Assembly: GCF_024723825.1 (NCBI RefSeq)
Contig: NZ_JANQBQ010000001.1
Span: 1,302,001-1,366,000, forward strand
Source of the DNA: Romboutsia lituseburensis
GTDB taxonomy: Bacteria; Bacillota; Clostridia; Peptostreptococcales; Peptostreptococcaceae
Direction: 5' to 3'
DNA: 64,000 nt
The stretch's first letter is position 1. Each line of letters begins with the position of its first letter. Made by a program: the position numbers and the translations under genes. The notes under the pieces are model-generated. The model was not told the origin of the DNA, did not search any database, and saw only the letters and a list, made by a program, of their open reading frames with translations. Shown here one piece after another: positions 41,336 to 50,337 of this stretch.

Positions 41336-43168
41336 TTAATATTTAATTATTTTATTTTCTATAAACATTTGGTGCCATAAACAAAATGCATATATAGACC
41401 AAATTTTCCTAGAATTATCTTGATGATTTTTTATATGATTATCCAATAAACTTATCGCATAATTTTTGTTCAATACATCATCTACATCAGCATCATATAT
41501 AGTTTGCCTAACAATATCACCTAAATCCTCTTTTAGCCAAACTCTAATAGGAGTTGGAAAACCTAATTTTTTCTTTTCAACCATATGTAGAGGTATTATA
41601 TCCTTAAATGCTTCTCTAAGTAGTACCTTAGTATTAGAATTGCTTATTTTTTGATCGATTTTTAAATGTTTTGCTAATTCTAGTACTTCTTTATCTAGAA
41701 AAGGAACTCTAAGTTCTATAGATTGAGCCATAGACATTTTGTCTGCTTTTTGAAGTATATCCCCTTCTAACCATGTATTAACATCCACATGCTGCATTGT
41801 AGTTACATAATCATAATTATTAATTCTAGCTTCTTCATATATAGAAGAAAGTATTTTTTGATATTCATTATTTTCACTGTAATTTTTTACTATTTTTTTC
41901 ACTTCATCATTTTCAAATATCTTTGCATTTCCAATGTATCTATCTTCTAATGGCGTTGTTGCTCTATATAAATAGCTCTTACCTCTTATGTTTGGCATTA
42001 CACTAGCTACTCCATTTAGAGCCTTTTTGATACCTCTAGGCATATTTAATATAGGCTTTACACTATTATACTCTTTATATATATTATAACCACCAAAAAG
42101 TTCATCTGCTCCTTCACCTGACAAAACTACTGTAGCATGTTTTTTAGCTTCTTTTGATAAAAAATATATCCCAACTTGAGATGGATCAGCTACTGGATCA
42201 TCTAAATGATAAAAAACTTCTGGCAATGACTTTATATAATCTTGTTGGGTAACATTAATATCTATATTTTCTATACCTAAAACTCTAGCAGTTTTTTTAG
42301 CAACCTCTATTTCATCATATCCTTGTATTCCAAATCCAACTGAAAAAGATTTAATATTTGGATTCACATGAGATGCTATTGTTGCTACTATAGTAGAATC
42401 TATTCCACCAGATAAAAATGTACCAACTTCTACATGTGCACCCATATGATGCTTTATTGAATCTACTACAACTTCTTTGACATCATTTGCTGTAATGTTT
42501 TTTTTAGGTATAAAGTCTACTTTATAATATTTTTTAAGTTCAAGTTTTCCATCCTTTACTGTAAATGAATATCCTGGTGGAATTAATTTAATATCTTTTA
42601 TCATTGTATTTTCTAATGGAACATACTGAAATGAAAGATAGTTTTGAAGACTTTTTTCATTTAAATTTATCTCATCTAACAAATTTACTATTGCTTTATA
42701 CTCAGAAGAAAAAGCTATAAAATCAGAGTTATCCACATAGTATAAAGGTTTTATGCCAAAATGATCTCTAGCACCAAATAGTAAATTTCTTTTTTCATCA
42801 TAAATTATAAACGAAAACATTCCCCTTAAATTTTCTACACACTTTTCTTTATTCTCAATATAAGAAGTTAACAAAACTTCAGTATCACAGTTTGTTTTAA
42901 ATTCATATCCCTTCTCAATTAAATTACTTCTTAAAATATTATGATTATATATTTCACCATTAAAAATAATAGTATTATTATTTTTTTCAAATGGTTGACT
43001 TCCATTTTCTAAGTCTAATATACTCAATCTTTTAAATGCAAATTCTATATTGTCTTTTTTATATATACCAGTATGGTTAGGCCCTCTGTGATTAATATTT
43101 TCTACTAATTTCTCTATCTCTAAATTTTTATTCCTATTTTTATAATATATTGAAACGTGTCCGCACAT
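41336..43168 (-). CDS. asnB: Asparagine synthetase B, glutamine-hydrolysing
   Basis: Converts aspartate to asparagine with ATP and glutamine. Catalytic Cys2 at the N-terminus (MCGHVS), glutaminase motifs HRGPNHTG and FNGEIYNH, and the synthetase P-loop FLSGGIDSTIVA, GEGADELFGGYN. 610 residues, full length. GGAGG lies 13 bases before ATG. No T-box or other leader structure seen in the 130 bases ahead. Confidence 0.95.
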   Translation of the reverse strand: MCGHVSIYYKNRNKNLEIEKLVENINHRGPNHTGIYKKDNIEFAFKRLSILDLENGSQPFEKNNNTIIFNGEIYNHNILRSNLIEKGYEFKTNCDTEVLLTSYIENKEKCVENLRGMFSFIIYDEKRNLLFGARDHFGIKPLYYVDNSDFIAFSSEYKAIVNLLDEINLNEKSLQNYLSFQYVPLENTMIKDIKLIPPGYSFTVKDGKLELKKYYKVDFIPKKNITANDVKEVVVDSIKHHMGAHVEVGTFLSGGIDSTIVATIASHVNPNIKSFSVGFGIQGYDEIEVAKKTARVLGIENIDINVTQQDYIKSLPEVFYHLDDPVADPSQVGIYFLSKEAKKHATVVLSGEGADELFGGYNIYKEYNSVKPILNMPRGIKKALNGVASVMPNIRGKSYLYRATTPLEDRYIGNAKIFENDEVKKIVKNYSENNEYQKILSSIYEEARINNYDYVTTMQHVDVNTWLEGDILQKADKMSMAQSIELRVPFLDKEVLELAKHLKIDQKISNSNTKVLLREAFKDIIPLHMVEKKKLGFPTPIRVWLKEDLGDIVRQTIYDADVDDVLNKNYAISLLDNHIKNHQDNSRKIWSIYAFCLWHQMFIENKIIKY

Positions 43169-43252
43169 AAGTTTATTATTCCTCCTACTATTCTTCTATT
43201 TACTATTTTTTACATATTATAGAAGTCTATACATATAGGAGTATAAATTTAT

Positions 43253-43295
43253 AAAAAGAAGTAGCTATTAAATATTATAATAACTACTTCTTTTT
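43253..43295 (-). terminator. Terminator of the 56-residue protein gene
   Basis: AAAAAGAAGTAG pairs with CTACTTCTTTTT (continuing with TATTA) just after the small gene's stop, isolating asnB. Confidence 0.8.
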
Positions 43296-43297
43296 AT

Positions 43298-43468
43298 CTA
43301 ATACATATTATTTCTTATTGTTATTTCTCTTTTATTTTTTCCTAACTTTTTGTTCACTTCTTGCTCATTTTCATACTGATTATTTAAATCTTGGTCGCCT
43401 TGAGCATGATTAACTAAATTTTGGATAGAGTCATTTTTATATTCTTTATATTTTTTCGTTTTTTTCAC
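43298..43468 (-). CDS. Small hydrophilic protein, 56 residues
   Basis: Short gene translated from an otherwise empty stretch. GTG 43468 has AGGGTGG upstream at the proper distance; a strong terminator follows the TAG stop. The product is highly charged and Asn/Gln-rich (KKTKKYKEYKNDSIQNLVN, HAQGDQDLNNQYENEQ), with no hydrophobic segment, in the manner of small spore or stress proteins. No family recognised; this is a plausible but unproved gene. Confidence 0.55.
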   Translation of the reverse strand: MKKTKKYKEYKNDSIQNLVNHAQGDQDLNNQYENEQEVNKKLGKNKREITIRNNMY

Positions 43469-43557
43469 TTTTACCACCCTTTCTTTTTATAAGCTTAGGG
43501 TATGCTTTTTATATAAATTTAAACTTTATAAATTTTTCCTACTTTTAAAATTTTATT

Positions 43558-44271
43558 TTACTTAAATAAATACATATATCCTATTATAACTATCGTCAAA
43601 TCAGCTAAAATATGTATTGCCCATGAATTTAAAAAATTATCCGACTTAGTGTCAACATAATTAAATACAATTCCTGTTATAAATAACCCTAGTATACATA
43701 ATAGCATTAATTCAATACTAAACCAGTTTTTAAATATACCTATATGATACAATGCAAACAATAATGATGAAAAAATATATCCTCCTTTTTTATATCCCAT
43801 TTTATTTAAATTAGTAAATATAAATCCTCTAAAAAAAAATTCCTCTAAAAAAGAATTTACAAATGTAAAATATGTAGTTACGATTAAATAATTTGTAGAT
43901 GTTATTTTTGATTTTGTAGCTAATTCTAAAAATATAACATCCATATTTATTATTTTTTTAAAAAACATAAAAGTTCCTACTAATATAACTGCAGATAATC
44001 CCCCTAAAAGTATTCCTACGCCTATCGTTTCTTTATCTACTAGCTTTAAATTAAGCCCTTCTTTTAAACTTGTCTTTCTAATTATTTTTATAAATACAAT
44101 CTGACTCATGGTAAATAAAATAATTTTACTTACAGTCTTAGTCAAATAATCCACCATTAATATTTGCTCTATTGCAAATAAAATTACCACACATAGTATA
44201 GATGTGAAAACTATAAAATTTCTATATATATTTTTTTCACTTAAACTTATATTTTCTAGCTCTTTATTCAA
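43558..44271 (-). CDS. CPBP family intramembrane protease
   Basis: CAAX-protease/bacteriocin-processing (CPBP, Abi) family with about seven helices. Motif 1 is FLEEFFFRGFIF (EExxxR), motif 2 ALYHIGIF (FxxxH-like) and motif 3 WAIHILADL. 237 residues. Starts at TTG 44271 with AGGAGG 7 bases upstream. Members act in bacteriocin self-immunity, protein secretion control or CAAX processing; nothing nearby names the substrate. Confidence 0.88.
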   Translation of the reverse strand: MNKELENISLSEKNIYRNFIVFTSILCVVILFAIEQILMVDYLTKTVSKIILFTMSQIVFIKIIRKTSLKEGLNLKLVDKETIGVGILLGGLSAVILVGTFMFFKKIINMDVIFLELATKSKITSTNYLIVTTYFTFVNSFLEEFFFRGFIFTNLNKMGYKKGGYIFSSLLFALYHIGIFKNWFSIELMLLCILGLFITGIVFNYVDTKSDNFLNSWAIHILADLTIVIIGYMYLFK

Positions 44272-44300
44272 ATTAATACCTCCTTATTTATACCTAATTG

Positions 44301-44356
44301 TAAATTTAAAGCCTAAATTTTACAATTTAAATTATAAAATTTAGGCTTTAAATTTA
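44301..44356. repeat. 22-bp perfect inverted repeat in divergent promoter region
   Basis: TAAATTTAAAGCCTAAATTT plus TA and its exact complement are separated by 12 bases. A second hairpin (GAACCCTTTATAT/ATAAAAGGTTC, about 44369-44397) follows. Both lie upstream of two divergent genes, so they are not ordinary terminators. They may be an operator, a leader structure of sodA or a small inverted-repeat element. Confidence 0.5.
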
Positions 44357-44543
44357 ATTACAGACAAAGAACCCTTTATATAAAATATAAAAGGTTCCCC
44401 TGGTATATAATAGTTATTATTTTTTAAACGTTTATCAAAATAATATAATACTCTGCTTTATATGTCAAGTTTTATATAAAATTATATTTAAATTTAATAA
44501 ATTTTTTATCCTTTAATAAGCATAATAATTACGAGGTGATTTT

Positions 44544-45242
44544 ATGCTAAAAAATTTTTTAGTAGTTTTTATTTTTAGTTTCTTAATTTTATTTAATACA
44601 AGTACTTCATCCGCTTTATCTCCTAAGTTTAAACCTCTTGATTTAAAGCCATTGCCATATGGCTATGATACACTAGAGCCTTTCATTGATAAGGAAACTA
44701 TGAAACTTCATCACGATAAACACTACAAAACATATCTAGATAAATTTAATGATGCTATAAAAGACTATCCAGATCTTTATAGTTCTAATATTTATGATCT
44801 TCTTGCATGTCTAGATTGTTTACCTTCTGAAATATCTAAATCTATAAAAAATAATGGTGGTGGAGTTTACAATCATGAATTCTTTTTTGATATTATGACG
44901 CCAGATAAAACTTATTTAGATGAGGAACTAGAAAAAGCAATAATTAGAGATTTTGGTTCTTTTGATAACTTCAAAGATTCATTTAAAAAAGCCAGCTTAA
45001 GTGTTTTTGGATCTGGTTGGGCTTGGCTAGTTTCTGATGAGTCTGGAAAACTATCAATAACTACTACTTCAAATCAAGATAATACGATAGCTTTAAATTT
45101 AAAACCTATAATTGGGCTTGATGTATGGGAACACGCATATTATCTAAAATATAAAAATAATCGTAGTGGTTATATAGATAATTGGTTTAATGTTATTAAT
45201 TGGAATAAAGCTAAAAAAAATTATAAAAATACGCTAAAATAG
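44544..45242 (+). CDS. sodA: Superoxide dismutase [Mn/Fe type], with signal peptide
   Basis: Removes superoxide. Metal ligands are in KLHHDKHYKTYL, VYNHEFFF, and GLDVWEHAYYL; the NQD block of Mn-type enzymes is present (TTSNQDNT). The first ~25 residues form a hydrophobic signal sequence (KNFLVVFIFSFLILF, then TSTSSALS), so the enzyme is exported or membrane/spore-surface attached, unlike cytosolic SodA. 232 residues including this leader. GAGGTG site. A terminator follows. Confidence 0.92.
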   Translation: MLKNFLVVFIFSFLILFNTSTSSALSPKFKPLDLKPLPYGYDTLEPFIDKETMKLHHDKHYKTYLDKFNDAIKDYPDLYSSNIYDLLACLDCLPSEISKSIKNNGGGVYNHEFFFDIMTPDKTYLDEELEKAIIRDFGSFDNFKDSFKKASLSVFGSGWAWLVSDESGKLSITTTSNQDNTIALNLKPIIGLDVWEHAYYLKYKNNRSGYIDNWFNVINWNKAKKNYKNTLK

Positions 45243-45249
45243 TATAAAT

Positions 45250-45280
45250 AAGCCTTCAAATAAAGCGAAGGCTATTTATA
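45250..45280 (+). terminator. Terminator of sodA
   Basis: AAGCCTTC pairs with GAAGGCT around a 9-base loop, followed by ATTTATATTTT. Confidence 0.6.
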
Positions 45281-45400
45281 TTTTAATTAAAAATATAAAT
45301 AAATTATTTTTGTAAAAACATTTTTTTTAATATATAATAAAAATAAATTAAATTTTTAATTTATTTTGACATTTAATATTCTAACATCCAAGGAGGATTC

Positions 45401-45937
45401 ATGGTAAAGGAAACACACGTAAAAGGTGGCTATGTCTTTGCACTTTTATCTATTCCATTTTTAAATAATACTTTTTTAAAAGAATATGACATTATTTATA
45501 AGTTGATACTTATATCTATTTATATATATTTTTCATATCTAGGTTCTTTATTTCCGGATATAGATATGAGAGGTTCTTATATTAGTAAAAGGTATCCTAT
45601 TTTGTATAAAAAAATAGGTTCAAAATTTAAGCATAGAGGATTTACTCATAGTTTATTATTTTTATCTATTTTAATATATATATGTAAACTATTAATAATT
45701 TCTAGTAGTAATAATATTGTTTTCATATGCCTATGTTCAGGATTTTTTTTAGGATATGTATCTCATTTATGTCTTGATTTTCTCACAAAAGAGGGTATAG
45801 AAATATTTTATCCAATTTCTATAAATTTTTCATTGCTTCCTATTAAAACAAATTCTAAAACAGAAAAATTTTTATGTAAGTTTTTAAACTTTCTTGTTAT
45901 ATTTTTACTAGGATATAGATTTTATTTTATATTATAA
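45401..45937 (+). CDS. Membrane-bound metal-dependent hydrolase, YdjM family
   Basis: 178-residue membrane protein of the YdjM/DUF457 family. Metal-binding motifs are GSLFPDID, KHRGFTHSLL and the membrane helix GYVSHLCLDFLTKEGI, the typical 'H.l.D..t..G' pattern. About four helices. The substrate is not known; family members may act on phospholipid-type substrates. AAGGAGG before ATG. Confidence 0.88.
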   Translation: MVKETHVKGGYVFALLSIPFLNNTFLKEYDIIYKLILISIYIYFSYLGSLFPDIDMRGSYISKRYPILYKKIGSKFKHRGFTHSLLFLSILIYICKLLIISSSNNIVFICLCSGFFLGYVSHLCLDFLTKEGIEIFYPISINFSLLPIKTNSKTEKFLCKFLNFLVIFLLGYRFYFIL

Positions 45938-45977
45938 AAGGGAAATATCTCAATTATAATTAGAGATATTTCCCTTT
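45937..45977. terminator. Terminator of the YdjM gene
   Basis: AAAGGGAAATATCTC and its exact complement form a 15-bp stem around an 11-base loop. Confidence 0.8.
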
Positions 45978-46020
45978 AAATCACCATACTAAATCGTTGA
46001 CTATATGAATAAAACAATTT

Positions 46021-46626
46021 TTATTCAACTAAGTCATTATAATGCTTTTCATCATCTTTATGGTTTTCTTGTAAACTTGCATTTACTTTACTACCTATTT
46101 TCCAAGATAAAAATACTAGTAGTAAAAATAATCCTATTTTTGTTGGACTACTAATAAATCCTTTTATATCACTTGCTGGGTAGCTAACAACTAAAAACAT
46201 TACAAACTTTCCTGCTAACATAGCAGGAGCAAAGTTTATTAATTCTCTTTTGCAAAATGCTGATGTTACAGTAACTAAAAAACTTGGTATAAAAGGACAA
46301 GAGTACGCAAAGAATAATAATTTAAATCCTTGTCTATCCATCCACTTTATAGCCTTTTCCGTTTTTTCATTTCTCAATTTATTAAAAAACTTATTATCAC
46401 TAAATTTACTAACTATAATAAATAATAATAAAGTTCCTAATCCTGATCCTATCCAAGATAACACTAAGCCTCCAAACAATCCAAGTAAAAGCGCATTAGC
46501 TCCTACTATTGCTATTAAAGGTAATATTGGTAAAAAGCTTTCTATAAAGCATGTAACTAAACCAACTAACATTGTAAGAAACCAATAATCTTTTGCAACA
46601 TAATATAAGCCTTGAACATAATCCAT
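46021..46626 (-). CDS. DedA/TVP38 (VTT domain) family membrane protein
   Basis: 201 residues with the VTT/SNARE-associated domain: ESFLPILPLIAIVGANALLLG, the GSGLGTLLLF turn and FFAYSCPFIPSFLVTVTSAFC. DedA/VTT proteins flip or recycle lipid carriers such as undecaprenyl phosphate and phosphatidylethanolamine in other bacteria. Helices at about 5-200, charged tail last. AAGGAG start site. Confidence 0.88.
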   Translation of the reverse strand: MDYVQGLYYVAKDYWFLTMLVGLVTCFIESFLPILPLIAIVGANALLLGLFGGLVLSWIGSGLGTLLLFIIVSKFSDNKFFNKLRNEKTEKAIKWMDRQGFKLLFFAYSCPFIPSFLVTVTSAFCKRELINFAPAMLAGKFVMFLVVSYPASDIKGFISSPTKIGLFLLLVFLSWKIGSKVNASLQENHKDDEKHYNDLVE

Positions 46627-46730
46627 ACAAATGTCTCCTTAATATTTTTTATAATTCAAGTATACATTATTTATCTTACAAAATTATTACATTTTTCTTA
46701 CAATTTATGCATAATCGGATATTTTTTTAT

Positions 46731-47144
46731 TTATTCTATACTTATTAATAATTCTCCGCTACTTACAGTAGATTTTTCAGATATGTGTATATCTTTTATA
46801 ACTCCATCAACAGGAGATACAATTTCATTTTCCATTTTCATCGCTTCCAATATAAGTAATACATCTCCTCTTGATACACTTTGATTTTTAGAAACATTTA
46901 TTTTATTTACAACCCCTGGCATTGGAGAAAATATATTTTCTTTTGAGTTATTATTTATATCTACAACTTTATTATTTGATTTTATTGTAGCATCAGGCTT
47001 ATTTATTTTACTTTTAACCTGTTCATTTATTGTATTCTTTTTTTCCGTAGAATCTATATTTTTAACTTTATCTGATTTTGTAACTTCTTCCACTTCTACT
47101 TCATAATAAATACCATTAACAGTAACATTATAAGTTTTTATCAT
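46731..47144 (-). CDS. Biotin carboxyl carrier subunit of a decarboxylase
   Basis: 137 residues: N-terminal strand (KTYNVTVNGIYYEVEVEEV), a Lys/Asn-rich flexible linker (about 25-68) and a biotinyl domain FSPMPGVVNKI...LEAMKMENE with the biotinylated Lys103. It carries the carboxyl group between subunits of the methylmalonyl-CoA or glutaconyl-CoA decarboxylase type. ATG 47144 has GGGGG 8 bases upstream and overlaps the OadG-like gene by 17 bases; a longer frame from 47165 would include that site. Confidence 0.9.
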   Translation of the reverse strand: MIKTYNVTVNGIYYEVEVEEVTKSDKVKNIDSTEKKNTINEQVKSKINKPDATIKSNNKVVDINNNSKENIFSPMPGVVNKINVSKNQSVSRGDVLLILEAMKMENEIVSPVDGVIKDIHISEKSTVSSGELLISIE

Positions 47145-47562
47145 TACTAAATCCCCCAATTCCATTATTCCAACTACTATAGTTATTATTACTTCTAATT
47201 ATTTTTCTAACTATTATTTCACTATCATCATTTTCTTTAAATTGATTTATACATGCCATTATAGCTGCTATTACTTCGTTTTGATTTTCATTATTTTCCT
47301 CAAATAAATGTATCGATGTTTCATCTTTACATTTATCATTTTTTAACTCAAATTTTTGTTCAATTCCTAAATTTTCTTTGTTAGACCTTTTTTTATAAAA
47401 TACGTTGTACATTAAACTAATAATGGCACTTATACAAGCTAATATACAAAAAACAATTAGCATTGATACAACTGCTAAAAAAATGCTACCAATCATTTTT
47501 TCTCCAAATGATAAAGAGGCTATATCAAATTTTACTCCATTTATTATTTCATTTATATTCAT
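47128..47562 (-). CDS. OadG family decarboxylase subunit (gamma/delta)
   Basis: 144 residues with one N-terminal membrane helix (FLAVVSMLIVFCILACISAII), then a charged tail holding AIMACINQFKENDD, the 'aIaaAi' segment of OadG/MmdD proteins that binds the biotin enzyme to its membrane subunit. Start ATG 47562; the stop overlaps the biotin-carrier start by 17 bases, which shows coupling. 12 bases after the carboxyltransferase gene. Confidence 0.85.
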   Translation of the reverse strand: MNINEIINGVKFDIASLSFGEKMIGSIFLAVVSMLIVFCILACISAIISLMYNVFYKKRSNKENLGIEQKFELKNDKCKDETSIHLFEENNENQNEVIAAIMACINQFKENDDSEIIVRKIIRSNNNYSSWNNGIGGFSNDKNL

Positions 47563-47574
47563 AAATACCACATC

Positions 47575-49122
47575 CTATAAAGGTATATTTCCATGCTTTT
47601 TAGGTATTGTTTGTTTTCTCTTATAACTCAACATATCCAATGCATCTGCTATCCTAATTCTTGTATATCTAGGCTCTATAATATCATCTATATATCCTCT
47701 TTCAGCAGCTTTGTATGGTGTCGCAAATTCATTTTTATATTCTTCTATTTTTTGATTTCTAACTTCGTTTTTATCTTCAGCTTGTGAAATTTCTTTTTTA
47801 AATATTATATTCGCAGCTCCATCTGGTCCCATTACAGCTATTTGAGCGGTAGGAAGTGCTAAAACAATGTCAGCCCCTTGGTGTTTAGATCCCATAGCTA
47901 AGTACGCTCCACCATATGACTTTCTAACTATTATAGTTATTTTAGGTACAGTTGCTTCACTATAAGCATAAAGCATTTTAGCTCCATGTCTTATAATTCC
48001 ATCATGTTCTTGACTTGTCCCTGGTAAAAAACCTGGTACATCTACAAATGTAATAATAGGAATATTAAATGCATCACATGTCCTAATAAATCTTGAAGAT
48101 TTATCAGATGCATTTATGTCTAAGCACCCTGCCATAAATTTAGGCTGATTAGCTACAATTCCTACAGTTTCTCCATTTATCCTTCCGTATCCAACAAGAA
48201 TATTTTTTGCAAATAATTCATTAACTTCATAAAACTCATTATCGTCTAACACTTCACAAATAATTTCTTTCATATCGTAAGATTTATTAATATCTTGAGG
48301 TATTATACTTTCTATTGAATTTGTTAATCTATTTACCTCATCCTCTGTTTCCATTATTGGTGTCTTTTCCATATTATTTGATGGTAAATAACTTAAAATT
48401 TTCTTTATATTTTCTATACATTCTTCATCATCTTTACAAATAAAGTGAGATACGCCAGAAACAGAATTATGTGTATAAGCACCTCCTAAATTTTCAGCGC
48501 TTATTTCTTCGCCTGTAACTGTTTTGATAACTTGAGGGCCTGTTATAAACATTTGGCTACTACCTTCTACCATATATATATAGTCCATAAGAGCTGGAGA
48601 GTATACTGCTCCCCCTGCACATGGCCCCATTATTGCACATATCTGAGGTACAACCCCTGAAGCTTTAACATTTCTAAAAAATACATCTCCATATCCAGCT
48701 AATGCATCTACGCCTTCTTGTATCCTAGCTCCTCCAGAATCATTTAAACCTACAATTGGAGCACCTACATCTACTGCTAAGTCCATTATTTTTGATATTT
48801 TTTTAGCATGCATTTCTCCTAATGATCCGCCTACAACAGTAAAGTCTTGCGCATAAACATACACGAGCCTTCCATCTACCTTTCCATATCCTGTTACAAC
48901 CCCATCACTTACAATTTCTTGCTTTTCCATATTAAAGTTTGTGCATCTATGTTTTATAAATCGATCTATCTCAACGAAAGAGCTTTCGTCAAATAGCAAG
49001 TCAATTCTTTCTCGTGCTGTTAATTTATTTAAGCTATGCTGCTTGTCTATTTTTTTCTCTCCTCCGCCCATCTTAATTTTTTGAGTCCTCTCTATTAAAA
49101 TGTCAATTTTATCATTCTCCAT
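47575..49122 (-). CDS. Acyl-CoA carboxyltransferase subunit (methylmalonyl-CoA decarboxylase alpha type)
   Basis: Biotin-dependent carboxyltransferase, 515 residues. Crotonase-like N-half: GGGEKKIDKQHSLNKLTARERI, FTVVGGSLGEMHAKKI, DSGGARIQEGVDALAGYG, GPCAGGAVYSPAL; C-half: VDVPGFLPGTSQEHDGIIRHGAK, SYGGAYLAM, IAVMGPDGAANII, YIDDIIEPRYTR. ATG 49122 has TTGGAGG 8 bases upstream; the long open frame reaching 49224 adds 34 residues with no ribosome site. Fits MmdA, PccB or GcdA. The membrane Na+ pump subunit (MmdB/GcdB) is missing here. Confidence 0.9.
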   Translation of the reverse strand: MENDKIDILIERTQKIKMGGGEKKIDKQHSLNKLTARERIDLLFDESSFVEIDRFIKHRCTNFNMEKQEIVSDGVVTGYGKVDGRLVYVYAQDFTVVGGSLGEMHAKKISKIMDLAVDVGAPIVGLNDSGGARIQEGVDALAGYGDVFFRNVKASGVVPQICAIMGPCAGGAVYSPALMDYIYMVEGSSQMFITGPQVIKTVTGEEISAENLGGAYTHNSVSGVSHFICKDDEECIENIKKILSYLPSNNMEKTPIMETEDEVNRLTNSIESIIPQDINKSYDMKEIICEVLDDNEFYEVNELFAKNILVGYGRINGETVGIVANQPKFMAGCLDINASDKSSRFIRTCDAFNIPIITFVDVPGFLPGTSQEHDGIIRHGAKMLYAYSEATVPKITIIVRKSYGGAYLAMGSKHQGADIVLALPTAQIAVMGPDGAANIIFKKEISQAEDKNEVRNQKIEEYKNEFATPYKAAERGYIDDIIEPRYTRIRIADALDMLSYKRKQTIPKKHGNIPL

Positions 49123-49226
49123 AAAATTACCTCCAATAGTAGATATATAATTCTCTTTCTTATATATGTTTATTACTTTTAACTCCATATATGATAAATT
49201 TTTATACATAATTAAAATTTTCATAA

Positions 49227-49264
49227 AAAAAGCTAAAATAGCTTAATCGCCATTTTAGCTTTTT
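49227..49264 (-). terminator. Terminator of the mscS gene
   Basis: AAAAAGCTAAAAT pairs with ATTTTAGCTTTTT and ends in T's on the minus strand, just after the mscS stop. Confidence 0.8.
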
Positions 49265-49269
49265 ATTTC

Positions 49270-50172
49270 TTATTCTAATTTTAAATCACTCTTTTTTAAA
49301 TGTAAATCCATTTGTGGATAAGGAATCGTAATTTTTTCCTCATCAAATTTTAATTTAACTTGTTCTAATAAATCAAAATGTATCGCCCAGTAGTCTTCAG
49401 AGTTACACCATACTCTAACTACAAAATCTACAGAACTTGGACCATGAGCACTTACACCAATAAATGGATCCGGCTCTTTAAGTATTAAAACATGACGATT
49501 TATTATATTCGTTAATACATTTTTTACACGGGATAAATCATTTTCATATCCTACACTAAATGTTAAGTCTACTCTTCTTTGTGCTTTAGCTGAATAATTT
49601 ATTAAACTTCCATTTGATAGTGTTCCATTTGGAATTAATATAAGCTTATTATCAATAGTTACTAATTGAGTATAAAATAATCCAATTTGCTCAACAGTCC
49701 CTCCATATATACCTGTCTCTATATAGTCTCCTACTTTGAAAGGTCTAAGTAATAATATGATAAATCCACCTGCAAAGTTAGACAAACTTCCTTGAAGTGC
49801 TAAACCTATTGCTACCCCTGCTGACGCAAAAACAGCTGCCATACCAGCTAAATCAAATCCCCAATATCCAAGGATAAATATAAAAAGTAATCCTTTTAAT
49901 GCTCCTGATATTAAAGATTGTAAAAATCTTCTTAGTGTGACATCTACATCTCTTTTTTCTAAAATAATTATAAAGTGCTTTATTAGTTTTTTTATTATTT
50001 TTAGGCCTATAGATATTATTATCAATCCTATAAGTAACTTAACTCCACTTACCGTTGCCCACTCTATAAATTTGTCTGCCATAGTATCTAAATTCATATT
50101 ACTTAATTTTGATACTTCTTGTGAAAAGTTATTAGCCATATCTTGTGCAACTTTCTCTGTTGTATTCGGCAT
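49270..50172 (-). CDS. Small-conductance mechanosensitive channel, MscS family
   Basis: 300 residues. After an amphipathic N-terminus come membrane helices (LLIGLIIISIGLKIIKKLI and later), TM3 with FASAGVAIGLALQGSLSNFAGGFIILLLRPFKVGDYI, and the cytosolic vestibule (YTQLVTIDNKLILIPNG, ending with FPYPQMDLHL-like IPYPQMDLHL). It opens under membrane tension to release osmolytes after down-shock. GAGGTG start site. Monocistronic. Confidence 0.93.
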   Translation of the reverse strand: MPNTTEKVAQDMANNFSQEVSKLSNMNLDTMADKFIEWATVSGVKLLIGLIIISIGLKIIKKLIKHFIIILEKRDVDVTLRRFLQSLISGALKGLLFIFILGYWGFDLAGMAAVFASAGVAIGLALQGSLSNFAGGFIILLLRPFKVGDYIETGIYGGTVEQIGLFYTQLVTIDNKLILIPNGTLSNGSLINYSAKAQRRVDLTFSVGYENDLSRVKNVLTNIINRHVLILKEPDPFIGVSAHGPSSVDFVVRVWCNSEDYWAIHFDLLEQVKLKFDEEKITIPYPQMDLHLKKSDLKLE

Positions 50173-50337
50173 ATTATCACCTCTATCTTTCCTTTATTAT
50201 TCGATATTTTATTTGTTTATATTACACTATTTTTGATTTTATGTCTACATTTCAAACTATTTGAATCATATTTATAATCATTATGATTATAATTTTTTCA
50301 TATGATGAGGTATATTGTGTAATAGGAGGTCATGTTA

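Noticed and set aside
43169-43297. T-box or other leader for asnB
   Set aside because: The stretch is too short and contains only the terminator of the small upstream gene.
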